Under the pieces are notes generated by a model, which worked only from the letters and a program-made list of their open reading frames with translations, made no database searches and was not told the origin of the DNA. From positions 310,001 to 374,000 of the forward strand of contig CAJTEN010000003.1 in NCBI GenBank assembly GCA_910575245.1: a stretch of 64,000 nt of DNA, read 5' to 3'. Source of the DNA: Clostridia bacterium (lineage in GTDB: Bacteria > Bacillota > Clostridia > Lachnospirales > Lachnospiraceae). Shown in pieces: positions 18,016 through 26,109 of this stretch. The translations under genes and the position numbers were made by a program. Within the stretch, counting starts at the first letter, position 1; each line of letters begins with the position of its first letter.

Positions 18016-19149
18016 TCATTCCTCCTTAAAATCCGCCTCTGCGGTTGCTGCCATTATTTCCTGCCTCTTATCTGATTCCGGCACTAAGGTCACCTTGCCC
18101 TGCGGCTTGTAGACCAGCTTCCCAAGTATCTCTGCAAATTTCTTCTTCCCAAGGAGCCGCTCCATCTCCGTAATGCCGATGAGCGTCTTTTTGTAGATAT
18201 CTGTGTACCCGGCTTTCTGTGCCGCCTGGGCCACTTCCTCCTCATCCGTGTATTTCCTGTTGCTCCTGCCCTCTACCAGCTTAAAGCCATCCCACTTTTT
18301 CCCTTTCGTGACCGCCTCGTCCTGTGCATAGGCGTAGACATCCGCAGACCACTTGGCAAGCTCGTCCGCCACTTTCAGGACTTCTGCGATCTCCTCATCT
18401 GACAACAGCGGCGGAGCCTTGAACTCCATCTGTGCCAGTCTTAAATATTCCTCCTCCCTCGCCCTGCAGGTGTTCTTCGCCTTACAGAAACGGCACCAGT
18501 CGCCGGAATGGTACTCGCCCTCGCCCTTGATGGCAAGCACGGCCTTGGGCTTTAACTCCATCTCCACCCATTCCATCAAATCCTTTACGGAAACCTCCCA
18601 TGTGCTGACGGATTCCAGCCTCGGCTGGTAGATGGTCATGCGGATGATTTCAATGTCATAGAGGGCATCAAATAATTCCAATGCGCCAAGACCATATAAC
18701 ATCATCTGTGGGTTCCATTCCGCATCCACCGGCACGCCTTTCCCGTATTTAAAGTCAATGACGGTAAGGATATGGTCAGCAACGATCAGAAGGTCACCCG
18801 TCCCGAATCCCTCCGGCACATAGGCGGAGTAGTCCAGCCGCTGCTCGATCAGCACCACCGGGTCTGCACATTCCTGCCTTGCAAGCTCCACCTGCTCCAT
18901 CGCATAGGCCACATACCCGTCCGTACATTCCTCCATCTCGTCACAGTGGTAATCCGACACCGGGCGTTTTGACCGCCTCTTTAATGCTTTTTTCAGCTTA
19001 TGCTCCGCCAGGGCATGGGCGGCGGTGCCTTCCTCGGCATAGACGTTGCCGCCCGCTTCATCCTTGAACTGCTCCTCCAATCGTGCGGAAGGCGTACAGG
19101 AAAGCCACCGCTTTGAGGAGGATGCGGAAAGCAATGCGTGTTTCCCCAT
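18016..19149 (-). CDS. DUF2800-type phage nuclease (PD-(D/E)XK, RecB-like)
   Basis: A 377-residue protein with a RecB-like nuclease core: GTGDLLIVADHILTVIDFKY holds the GxxD...(D/E)xK residues. A cysteine cluster (WCRFCKAKNTC) follows, typical of iron-sulphur Cas4/AddB-like nucleases. The N-terminal SASSSKRWLSCTPSARLEE is characteristic of the family. It works with the DUF2815 protein in phage recombination or replication. The ATG at 19149 overlaps the preceding stop (TGATG). Confidence 0.83.
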   Translation of the reverse strand: MGKHALLSASSSKRWLSCTPSARLEEQFKDEAGGNVYAEEGTAAHALAEHKLKKALKRRSKRPVSDYHCDEMEECTDGYVAYAMEQVELARQECADPVVLIEQRLDYSAYVPEGFGTGDLLIVADHILTVIDFKYGKGVPVDAEWNPQMMLYGLGALELFDALYDIEIIRMTIYQPRLESVSTWEVSVKDLMEWVEMELKPKAVLAIKGEGEYHSGDWCRFCKAKNTCRAREEEYLRLAQMEFKAPPLLSDEEIAEVLKVADELAKWSADVYAYAQDEAVTKGKKWDGFKLVEGRSNRKYTDEEEVAQAAQKAGYTDIYKKTLIGITEMERLLGKKKFAEILGKLVYKPQGKVTLVPESDKRQEIMAATAEADFKEE

Positions 19150-19469
19150 CACAGCACCTGCGCTTCCTGCATCAGTGCCGGGTAGTCCTCCGGCTTCACC
19201 GCCGAGAGCTTCGCCGCGCCGTACTTCTGCAAAAGTTCCTTTATTTCCTTCGACTTCCCTTCCTGCGTTTTCTGCGCCATCAATGCGCGGATGCCCTCCA
19301 GCGTGGCGGGCTGTTCCTGCGCCACATCCTGTTTCTGTACTTTTTCCGTGGCTGACGGCTGTGCCTTTACAGCTTTCTCCTTCGTTCCGCCTTCCGCTTT
19401 GGCAAGTCCCCGCAGACCTTCCGCCACGATGGAGAACCCTTCCGCAATCCTCAATAATTCACTTCCCAT
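19149..19469 (-). CDS. Small phage early protein, unknown function
   Basis: A 106-residue hydrophilic protein. It has an N-terminal amphipathic helix, a Lys/Gln/Glu-rich linker and a C-terminal helical segment (MAQKTQEGKSKEIKELLQKY ... PALMQEAQVL). No catalytic motif is seen. Such proteins regularly precede DUF2800 genes in Firmicute phages. Its stop overlaps the next start in a TGATG, showing translational coupling. Confidence 0.7.
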   Translation of the reverse strand: MGSELLRIAEGFSIVAEGLRGLAKAEGGTKEKAVKAQPSATEKVQKQDVAQEQPATLEGIRALMAQKTQEGKSKEIKELLQKYGAAKLSAVKPEDYPALMQEAQVL

Positions 19470-19784
19470 TTACATTCCCTCCGTTTCCTTGAATATGATT
19501 TTCTTTCCCTGCGCCGTGGCGGATGCGATCTCCGCCGCCATCCCTTCGGTGGCTTCCCCGAACACCCACACCTCGTCACACAGGGCGAGCAGCTCCATCC
19601 CCATAGAGATACCGAGCCGCCGTTCTTCCTCTATCCCCTCATTCAAGAACTGCGGGAATAAAAGGTGCGGCGCAATGGGGAGATGCCCTTCCTCACACGC
19701 CATGCGGCTGTAGGCCGCCGCTTTCCTTGCATTCCCTTCCATGTCGCTGCGGAAGGGGCTGCAGATAAAAACCTTCTTACGCAT
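19470..19784 (-). CDS. DUF4406-like nucleoside deoxyribosyltransferase-fold protein
   Basis: A 104-residue protein with a Rossmann-like nucleoside 2-deoxyribosyltransferase pattern: KKVFICSPFRSDMEGNARKA at the N terminus, PHLLFPQFLN, and LCDEVWVFGE...GMAAEI as the active-site-like strand and helix. Phage members are of uncertain function. The ATG at 19784 follows GGAGG by five bases and overlaps the previous stop by one base. Confidence 0.72.
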   Translation of the reverse strand: MRKKVFICSPFRSDMEGNARKAAAYSRMACEEGHLPIAPHLLFPQFLNEGIEEERRLGISMGMELLALCDEVWVFGEATEGMAAEIASATAQGKKIIFKETEGM

Positions 19785-19942
19785 CAGCGCCTCCATCCTT
19801 TCTTCATTTTCCTGTCATGCGCCGCTTTCGCGGCTTCATAGGCTTCCACTTCCTTCTCGATCTGCACCAGCTTGGCAGCGAGGCTTTTCGCCACGATGCT
19901 GATTGCCTGTAAGATGCCGATAAGCTCCTGTGACTTTTCCAT
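19784..19942 (-). CDS. Small phage protein, unknown function
   Basis: A 52-residue, mostly helical protein (EKSQELIGILQAISIVAKSL, then a charged KAAHDRKMKKGWRR tail). The start at 19942 has GGAGG about ten bases upstream; an ATG at 19951 is too close to the site. It is the second gene after the sigma-like regulator and is coupled to the next gene through TGATG. No function assigned. Confidence 0.55.
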   Translation of the reverse strand: MEKSQELIGILQAISIVAKSLAAKLVQIEKEVEAYEAAKAAHDRKMKKGWRR

Positions 19943-20102
19943 AGGTTCCATTCCTCCTTTCCGGGGCTGTTCATCTTGTACCCCTTCACTGTCGTAATGA
20001 CACTTTTTCGGTTTTCGGTGGATGGAAACGGATATTTTTTCAAAAACCGTTCGACAATTCCCATAAAAAATGTCGCAGAAATACCCTTGCTGGCAGATAT
20101 GG

Positions 20103-20552
20103 TCATCTGCTGTCAATTTCAAACCCATGCTCTACAAAGAATTTCCGCAGCTTTGATAATACTTTTCTCTTATGGTCGGAAAGCGTCCGGGGATTTTTCC
20201 CTTTCATATCTGCATAATCAGCAAGGGGCATTTCCTCCCCGAACACCTTCATGGCAAGCTCCCGTTCTTCCGGCAGGAGGGAATCCATCGCATCACGGAG
20301 GACATCCAGCAGCATCCTCTTTTCCGCCAGTTCCTCCATGCTCTCTGCAAACAGTTCTGTCCGCATATCATTCTCTTTCCATTCCTCGTAGGATTCTTCC
20401 GTGTAGCCGTTCTGCTCCATCGCCTCCCGGTTCCTCTGCTCATGCTTTTTCTGCTGCCACCACGGCCTAAAGTAATTCCTATATTCTTCTTCCGTAACTT
20501 CCAGTGTGAATTCTTCGTTTCCAGATTTGACTGTGATCTTCCTAAAAGACAT
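20103..20552 (-). CDS. Phage sigma-70 region 4-like transcription regulator
   Basis: A 149-residue protein. Its C-terminal ~60 residues look like a sigma-70 region 4 helix-turn-helix (LLPEERELAMKVFGEEMPLA, then DYADMKGKNPRTLSDHKRKV, LSKLRKFF). The charged N-terminal half is specific to phages. It probably activates early or late phage promoters, being the first gene of the surviving early operon. The leader contains a hairpin that includes the ribosome binding site. Confidence 0.75.
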   Translation of the reverse strand: MSFRKITVKSGNEEFTLEVTEEEYRNYFRPWWQQKKHEQRNREAMEQNGYTEESYEEWKENDMRTELFAESMEELAEKRMLLDVLRDAMDSLLPEERELAMKVFGEEMPLADYADMKGKNPRTLSDHKRKVLSKLRKFFVEHGFEIDSR

Positions 20553-20554
20553 AA

Positions 20555-20594
20555 AGCGTTCCTTCCTTTACGGCTTCGTAAAGTTAGGAACGCT
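20555..20594 (-). promoter_or_regulatory. Hairpin masking the ribosome binding site of the sigma-like gene
   Basis: On the minus strand GGAACGCT pairs with AGCGTTCC (8 bp) and, inside a 3/3 internal loop, CTTTACG pairs with CGTAAAG (7 bp) around a 4-base loop. The Shine-Dalgarno GGAAGGAA lies partly in the outer 3' arm and partly in the internal loop, six bases before the ATG at 20552. Folding should hide the site, so translation may depend on opening of the hairpin. Confidence 0.6.
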
Positions 20595-20893
20595 CTCATT
20601 CAGATGTGGGACTGGCTTTGAAAAAAAGGCAAAAAATAGCCCTGAGAAAGCTCTTTGTAAGAAATCTAAAATAATTCACTAGCTTTACTCCGGCCATTCG
20701 TGACTCGACACAATGCGGTCCCACTCGCTCGGTACATATTCAGTTATCCAGCATGGCAGACCTGCCAAGCCGCACAATGGAATTTCCATAAATTACCATT
20801 GATAACCTTAGTATGACCATAAAAGAAACGCTTTAATCTATAAAAGTAAAAATAGCAGGATACCTTCCTGCCATTCTTTCCTGCTATGTATAT
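20595..20893. other. Gap between decayed prophage and paralogue cluster
   Basis: About 300 bases without a supportable gene. It must hold the promoter of the phage early operon, but no good -35/-10 pair was found. A weak inverted repeat (GCAGGA ... TTCCTGC) near 20851-20880 lies just past the stop of the small zinc-ribbon gene and may terminate it. This is also the probable right edge of the decayed prophage. No copy of a left-edge sequence was recognised. Confidence 0.4.
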
Positions 20894-21034
20894 TTATCTT
20901 TTTCCATTCGGTTTCCAGTACACCTTTACTACCCTGCCGCAGTTAGGACATTTCAGTGACACAATGATCCATCCGGAACCCGTCTCCCCAATATCACAGG
21001 CCCGTTTCTTGCACCGTCTCTCCGGGCATTTCAT
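20894..21034 (-). CDS. 46-residue putative zinc-ribbon protein
   Basis: A short reading frame starting MKCPERRCKKRACDIG and continuing LKCPNCGRVVKVYWKPNGKR. Two cysteine pairs (CPERRC and CPNC) suggest a small zinc ribbon. An AGGAGG lies about 16 bases before the ATG, too far for an ideal site, so the true start could be a rare ATT codon 12 bases upstream. It is the last member of the leftward cluster. Function unknown. Confidence 0.5.
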   Translation of the reverse strand: MKCPERRCKKRACDIGETGSGWIIVSLKCPNCGRVVKVYWKPNGKR

Positions 21035-21102
21035 TTTCCGGATAATACCACCTCCTCTCCCCCAAAATACATCTATTGCTATCTCCCCACACCGATATGT
21101 AG

Positions 21103-21151
21103 AAAGGGAACCAGACAGGCATATGGTTCTATCTCTGCTTGGTTCCCTTTT
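21103..21151. terminator. Bidirectional hairpin after lipoprotein gene
   Basis: AAAGGGAACCA and TGGTTCCCTTT form an 11-bp perfect stem around a long loop, with short T runs on both sides. It lies about 110 bases downstream of the lipoprotein stop and upstream of the small zinc-ribbon gene, and probably ends or attenuates the leftward cluster transcript. Confidence 0.65.
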
Positions 21152-21189
21152 ATCGTTTGTGTATTATTGGTTTTCTTCCTGCTCCCCGA

Positions 21190-21243
21190 TTCCCCAATCT
21201 GCCGGAAACCGGGGAAGCCTGCTCTCTGTGTTTTATTGGAGAT
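21190..21243 (-). repeat. Intercistronic structured element, copy 1
   Basis: One of five related elements, each just after a stop codon of the 21-27 kb cluster. On the plus strand the core is TCCCCAATCTGCCGGAAACC then GGGGA, ending ATTGGAGA. The outer ends pair (TCCCCAAT with ATTGGAGA) and CCGGAAACCGG forms an inner hairpin. The middle hairpin present in copies 3-5 is missing. It starts 20 bases after the lipoprotein stop. Confidence 0.6.
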
Positions 21244-21262
21244 ATATAATGGATAGCCTTTT

Positions 21263-22345
21263 TCACTTTGTTTGATATGCTTTTTCTTTCAATTCATTGA
21301 AATCCACTATAATGGTCTTTTTTGTTGTAAAAGACTCTGTATCCCTCTCATCAAGAATACTGATACATATATTATTTCCATCAGAGATAGCATTACGAAT
21401 GCTTTCATCTTGTGATAGATCTAAATTGGTTTCATATAGAGTATCAGAATAAACATCTAAAAGATAAAGCTCTCTGCCATTTCTTACAAAAAATCCATAA
21501 TAATTATCCTGCGTATTTTTACCGTTATAAGCCATACGCAAACTAGGCAAATTAAGAAAGGTTTTTATCTGGTCATTTTCTATTTCCCCTATCGCACCAT
21601 AATCTGAAAAATTCCTTATGTATATGTAACTGTCAAAACAATAAAATTCTACTATCCCATTATTGGAAACAAAATTTCTCAATTCAGAATCAAAGTACAG
21701 CTTACCAAGTAAATCATATTTTTTATCATCATAAATTTCTATATAAACATCATTTTCTGCTCCCATATTATTTACCAGCACATAAATATTTTCGTTGCTA
21801 CAGGCAAATGTCGTTATCTGCTCACCTGTATTATCTGTAAACTGTTTTTCAATGCAGATATCCATATCCCCGGTATTCTCATTATATTTTCTGATATAAG
21901 TTGCTGTAGCCACATCATCTTTCATGGTGCTTAACATATAAATGTCTGTGTTCATTACAGAAACTGCGTCCATTGGATAAGAATTAAATTCGCTAAATAT
22001 CATTTCAGATGTGTCAGAATCAGCGTTTACCATCAAAAGTTTATGTTCGTTTGTATTTAAGGTTACAGGCAGAATAACAGAATTATCAATCACTGTAGGT
22101 TTTCCACTTGAAATATAAAACTCTTCCACACTTACGATATCTGATTGCCTTTTTGAGGAAAGAACATATCGTCCAATTACCAATGCACCGTCATCATCAA
22201 TATAGTTATAAACAACCGCATCATCCAACAAAGCAATCGGCGTATGATTATCGATATCTCCTATTTCATTTTCCTGACTGGAACACCCAACAAGCAAAGC
22301 CAGCATACAAACCACCCATAAAACCAATATAATCAATCTTTTCAT
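21263..22345 (-). CDS. Lipoprotein with beta-propeller-like repeats, unknown function
   Basis: A 360-residue exported lipoprotein: KRLIILVLWVVCMLALLVGC gives a signal and lipobox with Cys after residue 19. The mature part has repeated short beta-rich segments (TPIALLDDAVVYNYIDDDGA, then several IYVLVNN, YIYIRNF, ELYLLDV type strands), resembling a beta-propeller of the DUF5050 kind, though that is weak. The ATG at 22345 has GGAAGG upstream. It is in the same orientation as the paralogue cluster and shares the intercistronic elements, but lacks the family's N-terminal motif. Confidence 0.7.
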   Translation of the reverse strand: MKRLIILVLWVVCMLALLVGCSSQENEIGDIDNHTPIALLDDAVVYNYIDDDGALVIGRYVLSSKRQSDIVSVEEFYISSGKPTVIDNSVILPVTLNTNEHKLLMVNADSDTSEMIFSEFNSYPMDAVSVMNTDIYMLSTMKDDVATATYIRKYNENTGDMDICIEKQFTDNTGEQITTFACSNENIYVLVNNMGAENDVYIEIYDDKKYDLLGKLYFDSELRNFVSNNGIVEFYCFDSYIYIRNFSDYGAIGEIENDQIKTFLNLPSLRMAYNGKNTQDNYYGFFVRNGRELYLLDVYSDTLYETNLDLSQDESIRNAISDGNNICISILDERDTESFTTKKTIIVDFNELKEKAYQTK

Positions 22346-22421
22346 AATATCTTGCCTTCCTGTTATGCTTTGGCTTTCTTTACAAAAACAGCTAAAAGAA
22401 AACTTTGCCATTCATGAAGCC

Positions 22422-22460
22422 TCTCCCCAATCTGCCGGAAACCGGGGAGAAGCCCTGTCC
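22422..22460 (-). repeat. Intercistronic structured element, copy 2 (short)
   Basis: Contains the TCCCCAATCTGCCGGAAACC core and the CCGG hairpin, but the distal part is replaced. Here CTCCCC can pair with GGGGAG, making a terminator-like hairpin between the small membrane protein gene and the lipoprotein gene. Confidence 0.55.
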
Positions 22461-22568
22461 GGCGCAACTTTTGCGACCTCGCTTTTCCGCAGGGTGAGGA
22501 ACTTATTTCCCATATAGACGTTCTGTGCCGCGTCCTGTTATCTCCATACAAAAACAGCCTTTCAAAAG

Positions 22569-22775
22569 TCACTCGTAATAATCTAACTGGTGGAAATTGT
22601 TAGGAAAAATGTAAAATTCCGTTCCTGTTTTCCCATCTATCTGCTTCCAGACAATCACTTTATAAGTCAGGGCTGTATAGGTCTGTGTCCCACCATCCTC
22701 ATAGACCTTTTTAACCGGAATCAGCAGCAGAATCACCGCTATTACCACGAAAACAATAATGAGTTTCTTTTTCAA
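22569..22775 (-). CDS. Small single-pass membrane protein, unknown
   Basis: A 68-residue protein with one N-terminal helix (LIIVFVVIAVILLLIPV) and an extracellular tail (YEDGGTQTYTALTYKVIVWK). Similar small proteins with a GGT.TY.AL.YK.V.W pattern occur widely in Clostridia, function unknown. The start is a TTG with GGAGG six bases upstream. Embedded in the paralogue cluster and flanked by structured repeats. Confidence 0.7.
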   Translation of the reverse strand: MKKKLIIVFVVIAVILLLIPVKKVYEDGGTQTYTALTYKVIVWKQIDGKTGTEFYIFPNNFHQLDYYE

Positions 22776-22821
22776 ACCACGCCTCCAAAAAGTTAATCTG
22801 TAAAGCTCCCCCTGCTACCCA

Positions 22822-22887
22822 ATTCCCCAATCTGCCGGAACTCCGGGGATGCCTGCCCTGTCAGGCTGTAGCTTATTGGGGATATGC
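22822..22887 (-). repeat. Intercistronic structured element, copy 3 (full form)
   Basis: Full element: outer stem TCCCCAAT/ATTGGGGA (8 bp), inner hairpin CCGGAACTCCGG and second hairpin GCCTGCCCTGTCAGGC, predicting a three-way junction. It lies about 47 bases after the stop of the 222-residue family member. Confidence 0.65.
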
Positions 22888-22933
22888 ACTCACGGAATTT
22901 TTGAAATCTTATTGGTTATTCAAATCCCCCTAT

Positions 22934-23602
22934 TTATGCTTTCCTGTCAAAAGACGGCTTCTCCTCCAGATAATCCGGTAACTCCTCCAGTTCTGCCCCT
23001 TGGCCATTCTTTAGCGAGCGGTACTCATCAAAATAAATCCCATAAAACCCCCTTTCCTTTTCCCGTTCAGCCGGAGTCCTCTCGCAAGCCCACCCATATC
23101 CCGAACCGAGATATGTCAGCACCTTTGTACCCTGATAGTAAATATCCGCGCCATATCCCCCGCTTGTCAGGATCGGGCAGGTCAGCGTTCCGCCCCCTGC
23201 CAGCGCAAACTTCTTTTCGGCAAGGTTCTCCGCCCTCCCGTCTGCCGCCTCCAGGAAGTCAAGTAGCGTCAGTTCCCCGCTCCCGTGGCATTTCGGATTG
23301 CCGTTCTGTCTCTTCAGCGAATTTTCAGCCTGCCGGTACAACGCTCTCCTGTCGGGCGATACATCAGATATGTATTCCGCACATAACCTCGCCCTCTGGC
23401 TGTGGATATACTCCAGTTCTTTCTTGCTCGTAGTCTCCGCAGCTCTCCGTGCCAGTTCCTTAATCTCATCAGCAAACTCGGCCTTTGATTTATTGCTTTT
23501 CCCAGCGCTTGGGATCAAAGACCAGTCAGGTCCTCTGCTGCTCAGTGACATACTGTGTTTCGTATTGGCCGAATTTAGTGTACTTGAAACCGAAATTCCC
23601 AT
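22934..23602 (-). CDS. Paralogue-cluster protein D (MGIS... N terminus), unknown function
   Basis: A 222-residue protein with no signal peptide. The N terminus MGISVSSTLNSANTK is Ser/Asn-rich and is followed at about residue 42 by AEFADEIKEL, which matches the second shared motif of the family (SFADTV, SFAEQV). The centre holds charged helices and a CHGSGELTLLDFLEAADGRA segment. The C-terminal half is Gly/Tyr-rich (GGYGADIYYQGTKVLTYLGS). I recognise no enzyme. The ATG at 23602 has GAGGTG six bases upstream; a two-hairpin leader lies just before it. Confidence 0.6.
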   Translation of the reverse strand: MGISVSSTLNSANTKHSMSLSSRGPDWSLIPSAGKSNKSKAEFADEIKELARRAAETTSKKELEYIHSQRARLCAEYISDVSPDRRALYRQAENSLKRQNGNPKCHGSGELTLLDFLEAADGRAENLAEKKFALAGGGTLTCPILTSGGYGADIYYQGTKVLTYLGSGYGWACERTPAEREKERGFYGIYFDEYRSLKNGQGAELEELPDYLEEKPSFDRKA

Positions 23603-23632
23603 GAGCCCACCTCACAATCCCTTTTCCTATCT

Positions 23633-23688
23633 GTGGCTCCTCTGTTGGTCAGAGCCGCCCTTATTCCCTTGTAATAAATCCAAGCAGA
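23633..23688 (-). promoter_or_regulatory. Two-hairpin leader element before gene D
   Basis: On the minus strand CTGCTTGGATTTATTAC... followed by GGCGGCTCTGACCAACAGAG GAGCC. The second stem (GGCTCT/AGAG-GAGCC) is preserved; the first is degenerate compared with the copies before genes F and H. It ends about 30 bases upstream of the start codon. Confidence 0.6.
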
Positions 23689-23701
23689 TTCCCTCTCCCT
23701 G

Positions 23702-23780
23702 CTCCCCGATTCCACGATTCCACGGAACGCCGTGAAAACCTGCCCTGCCTTATCAAGCTGCGGCTTATTCGGGATATGCA
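23702..23780 (-). repeat. Intercistronic structured element, copy 4 (covarying)
   Basis: The most diverged copy. The inner hairpin CCGG/CCGG is replaced by CACGG/CCGTG and the outer stem CCCAAT/ATTGGG by CCCGA/TCGGG, so the pairing is kept while the bases change. It begins 11 bases after the stop of the 514-residue gene E. Confidence 0.6.
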
Positions 23781-23790
23781 GCCGTGGGTC

Positions 23791-25335
23791 TTATAAAACC
23801 TTCTTGAACTGATATTTATACATATCGGAATACATATTGCCGGAGGACTTTGGTGTAAACCGGCCATCCAGTGCGCCCATATCCACCGCAAAACCGCTGT
23901 CCGCCACGGAGAACGCCCCATCCTTGAACTGGAACTGTGAAGTGAAATCGGGAATTCCCAAGTCTCCGCTTATCCTGATCTTCCCTATGATATCCACCAG
24001 CGCATCCTTCATCCGTTCTATCTTGGCATTGTCCTTTGTCTTATTGATCAGATCAGCCGCCTTGTCCGGCAGCCCTCCAATCTTCCCGTCTGGCGTCAGA
24101 TAAAGATTTTCTAAGGAAATGTCCTCCCCCGTAACCCCTTTCAGGTAGCGCCGGACTTCCTGTATGTCCGTGGCATACCGGTATGTATTGGAGGACAGGT
24201 CTCCCACGCTGTCCGCAATCCCTATGTAATACTGGTACATCCGGTCACCGTACTTTTCATCTATCAGCTTCTGCACCTGTTCCCGGACGCCCTCGTCCTC
24301 TATCCCGTCCACGGCCACATCCCCATTGCTCCCGATCCGTACCTGCATCCCTTCTATGTCATCACGGGAAATGCCCATGCTTTCCAGATCCTTTACGAAA
24401 TCATCTGAAAAGCTGTTTTTCAGCTCCGCTTTATTCTGCGCCTTTTCCATGTCTTTCAGGTTGGCAAAAATCTTCACATACTCCAGTTCCGCATCGTTTA
24501 AGTCCTTCCCATCTGCCATGTCCTGCAGCAGTTCATCCACGGTGCGCCCGCCCTTATACTTCTTTTCTTCCGGCAGGCTGTCAAACTGTTTCTGGTGGAG
24601 CCGCTCCAGCTCTTTTATATAATTCTGCTCCGTCTCCTTTAAGACGGCATTATATTGATCAAGATATTCCCGCCAGTTTTCATCTTTCTGACTGTATGCC
24701 CCGTGGAGGTTCCCATATGCTTCCCTGACGGCATCAGTCTTTTCATGCTCCTTGTTTTCAGTAACATGGAAGCTGATCTTATAATAATCATCTGGGGAAA
24801 TCTCCTCCCCGTTTCCGTTTTCTACCTTGAAGCAGTATTGATTGGTATTGATATCCCAATTAGGGACGGTCAGCTTCTTCCGCCCTTCCCCGTCCCACTC
24901 TGCCTTCCCCACCTGATTGCCGTATTCGTCATACAGGGTAAGATCGTAATCACAGCCCTCCGGCATATCTATATAAACCTCAACGCCAAAATAATTCCGC
25001 TGAAAGTTCATAAATGGGATGGAGAAGTTATAAAAATCCACATCCTTTTTATCACTAAGGCTTCCTTTCAGGCTGCTGGTCTCATCCTTGACCAGAAAAT
25101 TCAAATCCAGGAATGTGCTGCCTTTGTCCTGATCGGAAACCTCATAAGTGGTATGCTGTCTGCGGTAAGTGTTATTGCTGCTGAGGGTGCAGGTGTCCTC
25201 CCGCAGCTCCATGTTCCTGCGCATCTTCCCGTCAAAAAACGCCTCCGTCTCTTTTCCCGTCATGAAGTATACCGGCTTATTTCTGAAAGCCGCTCCATAT
25301 GCGGAACCTTGTTCATTTACATTAGTTATTCCCAT
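23791..25335 (-). CDS. Paralogue-cluster protein E with PPC-like domain, unknown function
   Basis: A 514-residue protein, the largest of the set. The N terminus MGITNVNEQGSAYG resembles that of protein D. Residues of about 85-200 look like a bacterial pre-peptidase C-terminal (PPC) beta-sandwich: VDFYNFSIPF, VEVYIDMPEGCDYDLTLYDE, NQYCFKVENGNG, YYKISFHV. Such domains are normally extracellular, yet no signal peptide is present. The rest is helical and charged, ending SDMYKYQFKKVL. The ATG at 25335 has GGAGGA about ten bases upstream. It suggests export by a route other than Sec, which is inference. Confidence 0.65.
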   Translation of the reverse strand: MGITNVNEQGSAYGAAFRNKPVYFMTGKETEAFFDGKMRRNMELREDTCTLSSNNTYRRQHTTYEVSDQDKGSTFLDLNFLVKDETSSLKGSLSDKKDVDFYNFSIPFMNFQRNYFGVEVYIDMPEGCDYDLTLYDEYGNQVGKAEWDGEGRKKLTVPNWDINTNQYCFKVENGNGEEISPDDYYKISFHVTENKEHEKTDAVREAYGNLHGAYSQKDENWREYLDQYNAVLKETEQNYIKELERLHQKQFDSLPEEKKYKGGRTVDELLQDMADGKDLNDAELEYVKIFANLKDMEKAQNKAELKNSFSDDFVKDLESMGISRDDIEGMQVRIGSNGDVAVDGIEDEGVREQVQKLIDEKYGDRMYQYYIGIADSVGDLSSNTYRYATDIQEVRRYLKGVTGEDISLENLYLTPDGKIGGLPDKAADLINKTKDNAKIERMKDALVDIIGKIRISGDLGIPDFTSQFQFKDGAFSVADSGFAVDMGALDGRFTPKSSGNMYSDMYKYQFKKVL

Positions 25336-25394
25336 TGTCAGATCATCCTCCATCATTGCCAATTAGTTATCAAACCACCACACACCTGTCATTC

Positions 25395-25435
25395 CAGAGT
25401 CGCATCAGCACCCAAGATGCTTTCCTTCTGTGCCA
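25395..25435 (-). promoter_or_regulatory. Degenerate leader element before gene E
   Basis: A decayed relative of the two-hairpin leader (minus strand GGTGCTGATGCGACTCTGGA, then ATGACAGGTGTG), about 60 bases upstream of the gene E start. Stem pairing is poor, so function is doubtful. Confidence 0.35.
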
Positions 25436-25444
25436 TAATATATC

Positions 25445-25942
25445 CTACAATTTCTCCAGCTTCTCCAAAAACGCCCTGTAAAATTCTCCTTCTTTGATGC
25501 GGGCCTGCTGAACCTCTATGCTCCTGGGCGTATATACCCTTGGATGCTCCAAATCGTACAGCGCCTCTTTCGTTGCCTGGATTGCAGATTCCACCGTGCT
25601 TCCAAGGATGTCAAAATTCTCCGTTTCACCCTTAAGCTGTTTATTAAGCCTCTGCACCATCATCTGCGATATGTGGCTCATCATTCCGTTGCCCCGGATC
25701 CCCATGCCATTCGCATTTACTTCTTTCGCCGCTTCCATCCACGCATCCTTCACTTCCTGCGGGGCGTTCGGGCCAACCATCTCAAAGGCTTTCTCATCCT
25801 GGTCGGCTGCCTTTCCCTGCGCCGCCTTTTCTTCCACCGTTTCCATGAATCCCACAGCCCCGGATTCCGCGCTTCTTCCTGTCTTTCTTGCAGTGTATCC
25901 TGTCAGCGGATATCCCGCTGTCCCTATTCCATTAACATTCAT
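25445..25942 (-). CDS. Paralogue-cluster protein F (MNVNGIGTAGYP...), unknown function
   Basis: A 165-residue protein carrying the clearest form of the shared N-terminal motif, MNVNGIGTAGYPLTGYTARK, then VGFMETVEEK as the second motif. The body is helical and Met-rich (MMSHISQMMVQRLNKQLKGE) and ends in a coiled-coil-like EGEFYRAFLEKLEKL. No signal peptide or catalytic motif. A leader element and GGAGG precede the ATG. The conserved start followed by a variable linker recalls non-Sec (flagellar or type III-like) export signals, but this is only a suggestion. Confidence 0.65.
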   Translation of the reverse strand: MNVNGIGTAGYPLTGYTARKTGRSAESGAVGFMETVEEKAAQGKAADQDEKAFEMVGPNAPQEVKDAWMEAAKEVNANGMGIRGNGMMSHISQMMVQRLNKQLKGETENFDILGSTVESAIQATKEALYDLEHPRVYTPRSIEVQQARIKEGEFYRAFLEKLEKL

Positions 25943-25972
25943 TTCCTTTCATCCTCCATTATCTTTAATATT

Positions 25973-26070
25973 GCGGCTCCTCTGTCAGTCAGAGCCGCCT
26001 CTGCTCTCTCGTAATAAGTCCGAGCAGTTCATTGCCTCCATGCAGACATGCCAACTAACTTCCCCTGTCA
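25973..26070 (-). promoter_or_regulatory. Two-hairpin leader element before gene F (full form)
   Basis: On the minus strand: GGCATGTCTGCATGGAGG, AATGAACTG, hairpin 1 CTGCTC ... GAGCAG around the loop GGACTTATTACGAGA, then hairpin 2 GGCTCT-GACTGAC-AGAGGAGCC. It resembles the gene H leader for roughly 100 bases. The ATG follows about 30 bases later. Confidence 0.7.
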
Positions 26071-26109
26071 AATCCCATACCGGCCTTCACCTCCTCTCCC
26101 TACTCCTCA

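Noticed and set aside
22363-22572. 69-codon minus-strand frame between the small membrane protein and lipoprotein genes
   Set aside because: Runs through structured element copy 2 and overlaps the neighbouring gene end; no family resemblance or good start signal.
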